From: Empedobacter stercoris
GTDB lineage: Bacteria > Bacteroidota > Bacteroidia > Flavobacteriales > Weeksellaceae
Direction of reading: 5' to 3'
DNA: 64,000 nucleotides
Assembly: GCF_025244765.1 (NCBI RefSeq)
Contig: NZ_CP104209.1
Span: forward strand, 1,928,501 to 1,992,500
Shown: piece by piece, positions 18,890 to 27,028 of the stretch
Numbering within the stretch: the stretch's first letter is position 1
Layout of the letters: every line of letters begins with the position of its first letter
Position numbers and translations under genes: made by a program
Notes under the pieces: model-generated
What the model saw: the letters and a program-made list of their open reading frames with translations, nothing else
What the model was told of the DNA's origin: nothing
Database searches by the model: none

Positions 18890-18920
18890 AAAAAGGTTCC
18901 GAATTTTCGGAACCTTTTTT
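18889..18920. terminator. Bidirectional terminator after the microprotein gene
   Basis: AAAAAAGGTTCCGAA / TTCGGAACCTTTTTT with a 2- to 4-nt centre (18904-18905). A- and T-tracts on both sides allow use by the microprotein gene (plus) and the dehydrogenase gene (minus). Confidence 0.9.
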
Positions 18921-18931
18921 ATTCTATATGA

Positions 18932-19885
18932 TTAACAATTATTCTTCCATTGAATAATTTTATCTCGAATAAATTCTGCTAATTTTATTTTACTTTGGTG
19001 TGTCCAACCTGCAATATGTGGTGCGAGAACTGCATTATCTGCTTCAATTAAATACTGAAATTCTTCTGGTAATTCTGAAGCAACTAATTTCTCGAAACTT
19101 GATTTTTCAAATTCCAAAACATCTAACGCAACCCCCATTACTTTTCTATCTTTCATTGCTTCAACTAAATCTTTTGTAACGACAGATTTTCCACGAGCTG
19201 TATTCACAAAATAAAATGGCTTCTTGAATTTCGAAATAAATTCAGCATTTACCATTTTCATCGTTTCTGCTGTTTGCGGCGTATGCAAACTTACGACATC
19301 AACTTGTTCAAAAAAATCAGCTAATGAAACTTGTTTCGCAAAATCATTTCCTTTGTTTGGTAAAATATCATAACAAATGACATTAACTTCAAAGCCCTGC
19401 AATCGTCTCGCAAAAGCATTTCCCATATTTCCGTAACCAATAATTCCGACCGTTTTACCTTTCAATTCGTCTCCACGATTTTCTTCGCGTTTCCAAATTC
19501 CTTTACGAACTTCGTTATCAGCTCTTCGCAGATGATGCATTAACATCAAAAGCATACCAATTGCATGTTCTCCAACAGAATCTCTATTTCCTTCTGGAGA
19601 ATTAAATAAAATAATATTCTTTTGCGCTGCAAAATCTTCATCAATATTCTCCAAGCCTGCCCCTACTCTACCAATAAATTTTAAGTTAGTTGCTTTACCC
19701 AAAAAAGTTTTATCGATTGGAAATCTACTTCTAACAATTAATCCATCATAAAGATTAATTTTTTGTTCAATAATTTCTTTGGGTGAACTATAATCTTCAT
19801 CAACTATAAATCCTGCTTCTCGAAGTCCTTTATTCAAACATTCATGATTAGAATCTATTGCTAAAATTTTATATGCCGTATTCAT
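18932..19885 (-). CDS. D-isomer-specific 2-hydroxyacid dehydrogenase (SerA-like)
   Basis: 317 residues, with no C-terminal ACT domain. NAD-binding motif GKTVGIIGYGNMGNAFARRL near 143-162, substrate-domain motif FIGRVGAGLENID near 70-82, and the catalytic triad of the family: Arg in VNTARGKSVV, Glu in VLEFEKSSF region, and His in APHIAGWTHQS. It oxidises or reduces a 2-hydroxy/2-keto acid with NAD. In Flavobacteriia such short SerA-like proteins are usually annotated as D-3-phosphoglycerate dehydrogenase, but the true substrate could be another hydroxyacid. No serC or serB gene is adjacent. Confidence 0.88.
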   Translation of the reverse strand: MNTAYKILAIDSNHECLNKGLREAGFIVDEDYSSPKEIIEQKINLYDGLIVRSRFPIDKTFLGKATNLKFIGRVGAGLENIDEDFAAQKNIILFNSPEGNRDSVGEHAIGMLLMLMHHLRRADNEVRKGIWKREENRGDELKGKTVGIIGYGNMGNAFARRLQGFEVNVICYDILPNKGNDFAKQVSLADFFEQVDVVSLHTPQTAETMKMVNAEFISKFKKPFYFVNTARGKSVVTKDLVEAMKDRKVMGVALDVLEFEKSSFEKLVASELPEEFQYLIEADNAVLAPHIAGWTHQSKIKLAEFIRDKIIQWKNNC

Positions 19886-20052
19886 TGCAAAAGTTTTATC
19901 AAAGTTACAACGATTGACTTTATCTAAACAGAAATAGTAAAAAAAATGGTTGTAAACAAAACGTTTATAACCATGTTAATAAGCTTTTAAATCACTTATA
20001 ATAAAGAGATTAAATTGTTAATTAAATCATTATTTATCGATCAATTATAAAC

Positions 20053-20925
20053 TTAATGAATAATTCTTAACGCATTTGGTAAGACTTTAACTTTCACTTG
20101 AGGTGAATTAGTTTGATGTATTTCTCCATCAAGTTGATAGGTAATCGGTAAACCATCTAAGGTTTCAATTTTGAATTTTTTTACTTTACGGTATTGAGCT
20201 TTTTCTAACAAATCAATTTTTTTAGCCAAAACTAAAACGGAAAAATAAAATTGTTCGAAAACATCTAAATCTTCAATCATTAACAAATCCAACTCTCCAT
20301 CAGATAAATCTGCTTTTGGTGTAAAAGAGATGCCATATCCCGCAATGTTTGAATTAGAACAGAAAAGATAATAAAAACTCTTCTCGATTATAACATCATC
20401 TATATAAAGACGAAATAATTTTGATTTGTAATTCAACAATGTTTTAACAGAAGCATCAACGTAACCAGTAATTGTTCGCTTTTGATTCTCTTCATACGTC
20501 TTGATTACTTCAGCATCAATTCCAAAACCAAGATTACTAAAAAAATAGTTATCCTCTACCCGACCGACATCTATTGTATGCACAGAATTTGTTTTGATAA
20601 TTTCAATCGCTTTGTTGATATCTTTCGGAATATTCAAATTAGTTGCTAAACCATTTCCAGAACCAGCAGGAATAATTCCCAAAGCAATATTTGTATTTAC
20701 CAAAGCACTGGCCACTTCATTGATTGTTCCATCTCCGCCACACGCAACAATCACATCCGAATGGTCTGCTATTGCTTCTTTTACCAATTCTTTTGCATGA
20801 AATTGATAAGCGGTTTCTTTCAAAACTATTTCGTCAGAAGCATCAAATTTTGCTTGTAGAAAATCGATTGAAATATCGTGTTTTGCATTTCCAGAATTTG
20901 GATTTACAATGAAAGTGTACCTCAT
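20053..20925 (-). CDS. Diacylglycerol/lipid kinase family protein (YegS/DgkB type)
   Basis: 290 residues. NPNSGNA at 8-14, the ATP-binding ACGGDGTINEVASAL around 61-75, and PAGSGNGLATNLNIP near 88-102 are all diagnostic of the DAGK catalytic fold. The C-terminal beta-sandwich contains KADLSDGELDLLMIEDL and ends QLDGEIHQTNSPQVKVKVLP, as in YegS. It phosphorylates diacylglycerol or a related lipid at the inner membrane, recycling lipid or feeding phospholipid synthesis. Divergent from sufE. Confidence 0.92.
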   Translation of the reverse strand: MRYTFIVNPNSGNAKHDISIDFLQAKFDASDEIVLKETAYQFHAKELVKEAIADHSDVIVACGGDGTINEVASALVNTNIALGIIPAGSGNGLATNLNIPKDINKAIEIIKTNSVHTIDVGRVEDNYFFSNLGFGIDAEVIKTYEENQKRTITGYVDASVKTLLNYKSKLFRLYIDDVIIEKSFYYLFCSNSNIAGYGISFTPKADLSDGELDLLMIEDLDVFEQFYFSVLVLAKKIDLLEKAQYRKVKKFKIETLDGLPITYQLDGEIHQTNSPQVKVKVLPNALRIIH

Positions 20926-21024
20926 TTTTTAGGAATTGAATTTTATTGAGCAACAAAAATAAGAAAACTAAAAGAATCAAGCGATTTAAGGTGTTTTTTT
21001 GGATAAAAACTATCAAAAACTTTC

Positions 21025-21032
21025 TAACTTTG
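21025..21032 (+). promoter_or_regulatory. Candidate promoter of sufE, possibly leaderless
   Basis: TAACTTTG matches the -7 box TAnnTTTG; a TTG at 20999-21001 lies 23 bp upstream. The box ends only 4 bp before the sufE ATG, so the start site would coincide with the start codon. Confidence 0.45.
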
Positions 21033-21036
21033 TCTT

Positions 21037-21465
21037 ATGAAAATTAAAGAAATTCAAAACGAAATAGTAGACGAATTCTCATTTTTTGATGATTGGGAAC
21101 AACGTTACGAATATTTAATCGAATTAGGAAAAAGTTTAGAAACATTAACTGAAGAAGAAAAAACAGATGATAAAATTATCAAAGGCTGTCAGTCTTCTGT
21201 TTGGTTAGATGCAGAACTTGATGGAAACACCATCAAATTCAAAGCCGATTCTAATGCAATTTTACCAAAAGGAATTGCTGCTTTATTGGTGAGAATGTAC
21301 AACAAGCAAACGCCAAAAGATATTTTAGAATCGGATACAGATTTTATCAACGAAATTGGTTTATCAGAATTTTTATCTCCAACTCGTGCGAACGGTTTAT
21401 TGGCGATGATTAAACAATTTAAATTCTATGCAATTGCATTTCAATCGAAACAAAATAATAGTTAA
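21037..21465 (+). CDS. sufE: SufE family cysteine-desulfurase partner
   Basis: 142 residues, full family length. Conserved opening EIVDEFSFFDDWEQRYEYLIELGK and the active Cys51 in KIIKGCQSSVW; the end carries LSPTRANGLLAMI, also conserved. SufE accepts sulfur as a persulfide from SufS and passes it to the SufBCD scaffold for iron-sulfur cluster assembly. In Bacteroidota sufE often lies near sufS or alone; no suf genes are adjacent here. The following antiporter gene begins 26 bp later. Confidence 0.93.
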   Translation: MKIKEIQNEIVDEFSFFDDWEQRYEYLIELGKSLETLTEEEKTDDKIIKGCQSSVWLDAELDGNTIKFKADSNAILPKGIAALLVRMYNKQTPKDILESDTDFINEIGLSEFLSPTRANGLLAMIKQFKFYAIAFQSKQNNS

Positions 21466-21491
21466 AACTATAATCAAAGCAACCTAAAATA

Positions 21492-23342
21492 ATGGACGAT
21501 TTTCTTGGACAAGCATTTATATTTTTATTTTCAGCTGTAATCTGCGTACCGATTTCTAAAAAACTTGGTATGGGTTCGGTTTTAGGATATTTAATTGCGG
21601 GTGTTTTAATTGGACCTTATGTCCTAAAATTTGTAGGTAATGATGGAGCAGATATCATGCATGCAACAGAATTTGGTGTAGTAATGATGCTCTTCCTTGT
21701 AGGATTAGAACTTGATCCGAAAGAATTCTGGAAGATGAAAGATAAAATCATCAGCCTAGGAGGAATGCAAGTTTTGGGAACAATTCTAATTACAACATTA
21801 GTTGGAGTTTTTGCGCTGAAAATGAATTTACCCTTGGCTCTTTCCATCTCATTTGCTGTAACGATGTCTTCTACTGCGATAATTATGCAAACACTTAGCG
21901 AAAAAGGATTGACCAAAACTAGTATTGGTAAGTCGACATTCTCGGTACTTTTATTTCAAGATATAATGGTTATTCCAATACTAGCGATCATTCCGCTTTT
22001 GGTTGGAGATTCGCTCATACAATCAATCGGAGACGATTCAAAAAGCTTACTTGTTGGAGGTCCAGCCTTCATGAAAACTTTGGTAATTGTAGGAGCGATT
22101 ACTTTTATTTATGTAATTGGTCGCTATATTATTACACCTTATTTCAAATATGTTGGACAGTTGCAAGTACGTGAAATTTATACAGCATCTGCGTTACTTT
22201 TGGTAATTGGCGTTTCAGTTTTAATGCAAAAAGTAGGTATTTCACCTGCTTTAGGAGCTTTCATCGCTGGTGTAGTTTTAGCAAATAATGAATATAAACA
22301 TCAGTTAGAAAGTGATATCGAGCCGTTTAAATCATTGTTATTAGGAATCTTTTTTATTGCAGTTGGATCAACAATAAACTTCAAATTAATTGCAGATAAA
22401 CCATTTATGATTCTTGGATTAACATTCGGAATTATGTTAATAAAATCTTTGGTTTTATGGCTAATTGGAATCAAACACAAATTTGATTTTGATCAAAAAT
22501 GGTTGTTCATTTTATTATTATCTCAAGTCGGAGAATTTGCTTTTGTAATTTTAGCATTAACTCGAAATTTAGATATTTTAAGCAAAGAATGGTATGATAT
22601 GATGTTGGCTACAACGGCCATTACAATGGTTTTCACGCCTTTACTTTTGGTATTAAATGAAAAATTAATTCTAAAATATTTTGGAGTCAAAACAAAAGTT
22701 AAAACCATTATTCAAAACGATAAAATAATGCCAAATTCTGCTGACGGAGAAATTATTATTGCAGGTTTTGGTGATTTTGGGAATACCATAAGCCGAGTTT
22801 TAAAAAGCACTGGAATAAAATCGATTGTTTTGGATAATGATAGTGAGCGTGTAGAGAAAATGCGCAAGCAAGGTTTTAATGTCTTTTATGGTGATGCAAC
22901 AAATATTAATTTATTAAAATCTGCTGGAGCCGAACATGCTAAATATTTTGTAGCCGCTTTAGATCCACCAGAAATCAATCAAAAATTGGTATATATCGTT
23001 CGAAAAAACTTTCCAAATCTCGAAATTATTGTTCGTGCAAAAAACCGTAGTTATGCCTACAATTATTTAAAAGATGGGTTGAATGAAGTGTACAGAGAAA
23101 ACTTTTTCTCATCTGTTTATGTAGGAAGACAAATTCTAATGAAATATGGTTTCACTTATGATGAAGCTGCTAAAGTTGGAGAAATTTTTATTAAAAGTGA
23201 TCGTAAATCATTGCGAAAAATCGCAAAACACGCCGAAAATTCAGATCAATATTTTGAAGCTTCAAAGCAAGAATTTGAGAAACAAATGAAAATGGTTGCA
23301 AAAGAAATTAACAACAGAAATCATGGAGAAAACGAATCGTAA
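21492..23342 (+). CDS. CPA2-type monovalent cation/proton antiporter with TrkA-N domain (KefB/KefC-like)
   Basis: 616 residues. Residues 1 to about 390 form a 12- to 13-span antiporter domain with SKKLGMGSVLGYLIAGVLIGP, FLVGLELDPKEFW, SSTAIIMQTLSEKG and GAFIAGVVLANNEYKHQLESDIEPFKSLLLGIFFIAVG, typical of KefB/C. A cytoplasmic RCK-N/TrkA-N domain follows from about 413: IIIAGFGDFGNTISRVL with the GxGxxG dinucleotide site and an acidic residue at the end of strand two (VLDNDSERV). It likely exchanges K+ or Na+ for protons with nucleotide or glutathione gating. The adjacent glycosyltransferase gene begins inside its last codons. Confidence 0.92.
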   Translation: MDDFLGQAFIFLFSAVICVPISKKLGMGSVLGYLIAGVLIGPYVLKFVGNDGADIMHATEFGVVMMLFLVGLELDPKEFWKMKDKIISLGGMQVLGTILITTLVGVFALKMNLPLALSISFAVTMSSTAIIMQTLSEKGLTKTSIGKSTFSVLLFQDIMVIPILAIIPLLVGDSLIQSIGDDSKSLLVGGPAFMKTLVIVGAITFIYVIGRYIITPYFKYVGQLQVREIYTASALLLVIGVSVLMQKVGISPALGAFIAGVVLANNEYKHQLESDIEPFKSLLLGIFFIAVGSTINFKLIADKPFMILGLTFGIMLIKSLVLWLIGIKHKFDFDQKWLFILLLSQVGEFAFVILALTRNLDILSKEWYDMMLATTAITMVFTPLLLVLNEKLILKYFGVKTKVKTIIQNDKIMPNSADGEIIIAGFGDFGNTISRVLKSTGIKSIVLDNDSERVEKMRKQGFNVFYGDATNINLLKSAGAEHAKYFVAALDPPEINQKLVYIVRKNFPNLEIIVRAKNRSYAYNYLKDGLNEVYRENFFSSVYVGRQILMKYGFTYDEAAKVGEIFIKSDRKSLRKIAKHAENSDQYFEASKQEFEKQMKMVAKEINNRNHGENES

Positions 23343-24330
23343 GAAACTGTTAGTTTTACGTTTTTCTGCTTTGGGTGATGTAACGATGATCGCTCCTATT
23401 TTACAGGAATTTATTCAACAAAATCCAAATATTGAAGTCTATGTTGCTTCGCGTCCGTTTATGGGAAATATTTTCAAACAATTTCCGCAGATCAAATTTA
23501 TTCCGGTTGATTTAAACAACAAATACAAAGGCTTTTTTAGCTTGTTCAAATTATACCATGATTTAAAAAAACATAATTTTGATTATGTTGCTGATTTTCA
23601 TAACGTTATTAGATCAAAAATTATTACCGCTTTATTTAGATTAAATGGAACCAAAACAGCAACTTTAGACAAAGGACGTGCTGAAAAAAAAGCATTGGTT
23701 CATCAAGAAAATCGAGTTTTTAAGCAATTAAAATTAACAACTGAACGTTATGCAGATGTTTTGCGTCAACTCGGTTTTAAACTCAATTTAACACATCACA
23801 TCAAACCAAAATCAATCAAAGAACCAAAATCGATTGGTATAGCGCCTTTTGCTGCATTTACAAGTAAAATGTATCCAATTGAAAAGATGAAAATCGTAAC
23901 GAAGAATTTAGCCGAAAACGGGTATAAAATTTATCTATTTGGTGGTGGAAAAACTGAAACAGACGAATTAAAAAGTTGGGAAAAATTCAATCATAATATC
24001 ACTTCTTTAGCTGGAACCGTTTCTTTTGAAGAAGAATTACAAGCCATTGCAAAATTAGAAGCGATGATTTCAATGGATAGTGCAAACATGCATTTAGCTT
24101 CATTGATGGGAACACGCACAATTTCTATATGGGGAGGAACACATCCTTATGCAGGATTTTTGGGTTATGGTCAAGCTATGGAAGATGTGATTCAGGATGA
24201 AACGTTAAAATGTCGACCAACTTCTATCTTTGGCAAAGATCCAAAAGGTTTTGAAAATTTTGATTATTTTCAAAATTTAAGTGCAGAAGATGTTTATCTA
24301 CAAATTGTTAAAAGACTAGAAAATCTATAA
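23323..24330 (+). CDS. Glycosyltransferase family 9 (heptosyltransferase-like)
   Basis: About 335 residues from the ATG at 23323 (MEKTNRKKLLVLRFSALGDV); an upstream ATG at 23296 would add 9 residues and is less likely because the conserved LLVLRFSALGDVTMIAPIL starts right after MEKTN. Other GT9 landmarks: IGIAPFAAFTSKMYPIEKM, LFGGGKTETDEL, SLAGTVSFEEELQAIAKLEAMISMDSANMHLASLMGTRTISIWGGTHP. It adds heptose or a similar sugar to the LPS core. Overlaps the antiporter gene by 20 bp and ends at a terminator. Confidence 0.9.
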   Translation: MEKTNRKKLLVLRFSALGDVTMIAPILQEFIQQNPNIEVYVASRPFMGNIFKQFPQIKFIPVDLNNKYKGFFSLFKLYHDLKKHNFDYVADFHNVIRSKIITALFRLNGTKTATLDKGRAEKKALVHQENRVFKQLKLTTERYADVLRQLGFKLNLTHHIKPKSIKEPKSIGIAPFAAFTSKMYPIEKMKIVTKNLAENGYKIYLFGGGKTETDELKSWEKFNHNITSLAGTVSFEEELQAIAKLEAMISMDSANMHLASLMGTRTISIWGGTHPYAGFLGYGQAMEDVIQDETLKCRPTSIFGKDPKGFENFDYFQNLSAEDVYLQIVKRLENL

Positions 24331-24332
24331 TT

Positions 24333-24358
24333 AAAAAGCATCATTAAGATGCTTTTTC
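24333..24358 (+). terminator. Terminator after the GT9 gene
   Basis: Perfect 10-bp stem AAAAAGCATC (24333-24342) / GATGCTTTTT (24348-24357) with 5-nt loop ATTAA. Confidence 0.85.
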
Positions 24359-24384
24359 TATTTTTATAAGATATTAAAAATTAT

Positions 24385-25437
24385 ATGAAATATACATTTC
24401 TTATTGTTGCTTTATTCTCTAATTTTCTTTTTGCACAAGAACCAAAAGTTATCGTCATAACTATGGATGGAGTAAGGTGGAAAGAAGTTGTTCGTGGTGC
24501 TGATAAATACTTAATTAATCGTCCAAATTTTACCTCTTCAATGAATTATCATAAAGAAAAATATTTTGTTGAAGATTCTCTACAACGTAGAAAATTATTA
24601 ATGCCTTTTACATGGAACTATATTGCAAAAAAAGGTGTTATTCTAGGAAACAGAGACGAAAAAAATCATGTCAATTTAACGAATAAACCACTTTGGTCGT
24701 ATCCTGGTTATAATGAAATTATTACTGGAAAACATGATGATATTAACATTATTAACAACGATGATATTTTAAATCCTAATGTTTCAATTTTTGAATATGT
24801 AAATAACATTCCGACTTATAATCAAAAAGTTATGGTAGTTGGAAGCTGGAAAATGTTTACGTATATATTCAATCAGAATCGATCAAAGCTATTAATCAAT
24901 TCTGGTTATCAACATAGTTTTAATCCAAAACCTACTGGAAAAGAACTTTATTTAAATAAATTACAAGATTTAACACCAAAACTTTGGCAAAACACTCGTT
25001 ACGATATCTTTACACATGAATATGCGTTAGAAGCTATGAAAAATCAAAAACCTCATTTACTTTTTATAGGATATGGTGAGCCTGATGATTTTGGACATGA
25101 TGAAGATTACGATCAATATATTACTTCAATAAACCGCAATGATAGAATGATTGAGGAATTATGGAATTATGTACAAAGCGATCCATTCTATAAAGATCAA
25201 ACAACTATTATTGTAACAACTGATCACGGACGTGGAAATGGAAGACAATGGTCAGAACATTATGATGAAATTCTTGGATCAGACGAAGGTTTTATATTGA
25301 TGATTGGAAATGGGATTAATCCTAAAAAATTCAAACAGAAACAAACTTATCTCAATCAAATTGCCTCTACAATTGCTGATTTAATGAAAGTAAAAACATG
25401 GAATTATAAGGATTCTGGAAAGTCGTTATTGAAGTAA
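24385..25437 (+). CDS. Secreted alkaline-phosphatase-superfamily protein (phosphodiesterase/sulfatase-like)
   Basis: 350 residues with a signal peptide ending LFAQ (about residue 18). VIVITMDGVRWKEVVRG near 24-40 holds the first metal-binding Asp of the alkaline phosphatase superfamily, LLFIGYGEPDDFGHDEDYDQYI holds Asp/His ligands, and TIIVTTDHGRGNGRQWSEH holds the DHG metal motif. The position usually held by the nucleophile Thr/Ser needs checking by alignment. It probably hydrolyses a phosphate or sulfate ester in the periplasm. Single gene after a terminator; a gene relic on the other strand follows. Confidence 0.85.
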   Translation: MKYTFLIVALFSNFLFAQEPKVIVITMDGVRWKEVVRGADKYLINRPNFTSSMNYHKEKYFVEDSLQRRKLLMPFTWNYIAKKGVILGNRDEKNHVNLTNKPLWSYPGYNEIITGKHDDINIINNDDILNPNVSIFEYVNNIPTYNQKVMVVGSWKMFTYIFNQNRSKLLINSGYQHSFNPKPTGKELYLNKLQDLTPKLWQNTRYDIFTHEYALEAMKNQKPHLLFIGYGEPDDFGHDEDYDQYITSINRNDRMIEELWNYVQSDPFYKDQTTIIVTTDHGRGNGRQWSEHYDEILGSDEGFILMIGNGINPKKFKQKQTYLNQIASTIADLMKVKTWNYKDSGKSLLK

Positions 25438-25572
25438 GATTTGTCTGCTTTGAATATCCGATTCCAACGGTAAAATGCGGTCTCCAGCGTGTTTTTCTAA
25501 CTGAAATAATTTATTCAAAACGGCACTTTCAGTAAACCAACGTTTTAACCTAAAAAATATTGGTAGATAATA
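25426..25572 (-). pseudogene. Short gene relic, possibly of a PIN-domain (VapC/FitB-like) toxin
   Basis: A 48-codon minus-strand stretch without start codon between stops, with GC visibly higher than the surrounding AT-rich gap. Its translation contains RLKRWFTESAVLNKLFQLEK and HAGDRILPLESDIQSR. The pattern of an L..W helix, then a (G/E)DRILPL(D/E).(D/E)I segment resembles the middle of VapC/FitB PIN toxins before the third acidic residue. No initiation codon and no upstream coding sequence in phase remain, and its end overlaps the phosphodiesterase gene tail. Family assignment is a guess; being a coding remnant is more certain. Confidence 0.4.
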
Positions 25573-25733
25573 CTAATTATGTTTAGTAGATTACTTTTAT
25601 TAGAGATTTACCTGTTTTAAGTGGCTTTTTAATATGTTTTTCATAAATTTTAATATTATTTATTTTGTTTTTAATTAAATATTGGATATTATTTTATATA
25701 TTTATAAATATATAACACTTAAAAATACTACTT

Positions 25734-26240
25734 ATGAAAAAACATTACTTAAAAACATTTTGTTTATTTTTACTTTCATTTATCGTTTTTAGTTGCTCTT
25801 CTGATGATAGTAAAAATGAAGATATTTCTCAAGCTGACGCAAATGCAAAGATTGAAAATTCAATTGTGGGTGGGAAAATTGCAAATATTAAAGACGGTAA
25901 GATTAATTTATTAGTATCAAAGGCATCTATTAATAAAGGTATAGAAAATCTTATAGATCCTGTTAATGAAAATAGTTTATCTTATAACGAATCTAAGATT
26001 ATTAATATTGATAATTCATATTATTTAAGAAGTTTATCTGACAATGGTTTAGTAACAACAACCTTATTAGAAGAAAGTAATAATAATGGAAATATTTCTT
26101 TATTAGTTGGAGGTATTTCTTGTACAAGTAAAGCGTGTGCTGGTACTAACGGTTGTGTTCCAGCTGCAAATAAAAAATCTTGTACATCTTGTCTTGGTGA
26201 TTGTACTAAAACCGTTACTTCTTTTGAACCTCAAGAATAA
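25734..26240 (+). CDS. Lipoprotein with Cys-rich C-terminus, unknown function
   Basis: 168 residues. Signal peptide with lipobox VFSC (Cys21) followed by SSDDSKNEDIS, the Ser/Asp run that often directs Bacteroidota lipoproteins to the surface. The middle (about 40-120) is a plain alpha/beta-mixed region with no family I recognise. The last 45 residues begin LLVGGISC and contain six cysteines spaced C-4-C-5-C-8-C-2-C-3-C, which suggests disulfides or a metal site. Low-GC gene with its own terminator; flanked by AT-rich sequence with a 22-bp AT palindrome at 25694-25715. Confidence 0.75.
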   Translation: MKKHYLKTFCLFLLSFIVFSCSSDDSKNEDISQADANAKIENSIVGGKIANIKDGKINLLVSKASINKGIENLIDPVNENSLSYNESKIINIDNSYYLRSLSDNGLVTTTLLEESNNNGNISLLVGGISCTSKACAGTNGCVPAANKKSCTSCLGDCTKTVTSFEPQE

Positions 26241-26266
26241 TTTATAACACCTTTTATGTTAAGTAA

Positions 26267-26300
26267 AAACTCCCATCAAAAAATTTGATGGGAGTTTATA
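26267..26300. terminator. Bidirectional terminator
   Basis: 14-bp perfect stem AAACTCCCATCAAA (26267-26280) / TTTGATGGGAGTTT (26284-26297) with a 3-nt loop, between the Cys-rich lipoprotein gene (plus) and the LysE gene (minus). Confidence 0.9.
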
Positions 26301-26303
26301 TTT

Positions 26304-26987
26304 CTAACTTGTTTGTTCTTGATTAATGAGCTGATTCTCTATCTTTTGATCAATTTCTTTAAAGAATCCGAAACCTTTCAGAATGATAATTAGTCCAAAG
26401 ATTAATAGACAAATACCAACTCCTTTTCGCACCATAAATACTTTTTGATCGGTAAAACGTTTCTGTAGCTTCCCTGCCAAAAATATTTTACCCAAATCTA
26501 TTACAAAATAGGTCGTCAAAACAACGCCCATATACAGCATAAAATCTCTTGGATTTGGATATTGAATCATGATTGAAGAAACAATTACAAACCAAAAAAC
26601 AATCACACCAATATTCAATAAATTCATGATAAATCCATTGATGAAAGTCCTCATATAATTATTGGTTACAAATCCTGCTTCACCTTCTATATGTAGTTTA
26701 GGTTTAGAGAAATACATAAAAATTCCATAAATCAAAACAAAGAAACCAGCAATGATATAGATGCGATAAAATCTAGGATGGCTTGTCACATAATCTGCAA
26801 AATCTTTGCTCCCAAAATAAGCAGCAGCAATACATAGAATATCCGCAGCTATTACTCCCAAATCCAATACTACAGCGGTTTTCCAGCTTCTTCGTAAACT
26901 TGTTTCGATAAGCAAAAAAAATACTGGTCCAATAAGGATTGTACTCAATAAAAAACCTATTAGTATGGCCGAAAATATTATTTCCAT
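26304..26987 (-). CDS. LysE/RhtB family exporter
   Basis: 227 residues with six hydrophobic segments. The N-terminus FLLSTILIGPVFFLLIETSLRRSWKTAVVLDLGVIAADIL fits the LysE signature (GPxxxxx-...-R.G...G...G...D), with the usual GP motif at the end of the first span. It probably exports an amino acid or related metabolite across the inner membrane. Downstream of rnr by 41 bp on the same strand, so possibly cotranscribed with it. Substrate cannot be told from sequence. Confidence 0.87.
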   Translation of the reverse strand: MEIIFSAILIGFLLSTILIGPVFFLLIETSLRRSWKTAVVLDLGVIAADILCIAAAYFGSKDFADYVTSHPRFYRIYIIAGFFVLIYGIFMYFSKPKLHIEGEAGFVTNNYMRTFINGFIMNLLNIGVIVFWFVIVSSIMIQYPNPRDFMLYMGVVLTTYFVIDLGKIFLAGKLQKRFTDQKVFMVRKGVGICLLIFGLIIILKGFGFFKEIDQKIENQLINQEQTS

Positions 26988-27028
26988 AACTTAATTAAGG
27001 TCTGCAAGATAAGTTTAAATTATGAAAC

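Noticed and set aside
25694-25715. 22-bp AT-only palindrome before the Cys-rich lipoprotein
   Set aside because: Pure A/T composition makes symmetry of this length unremarkable in such DNA.
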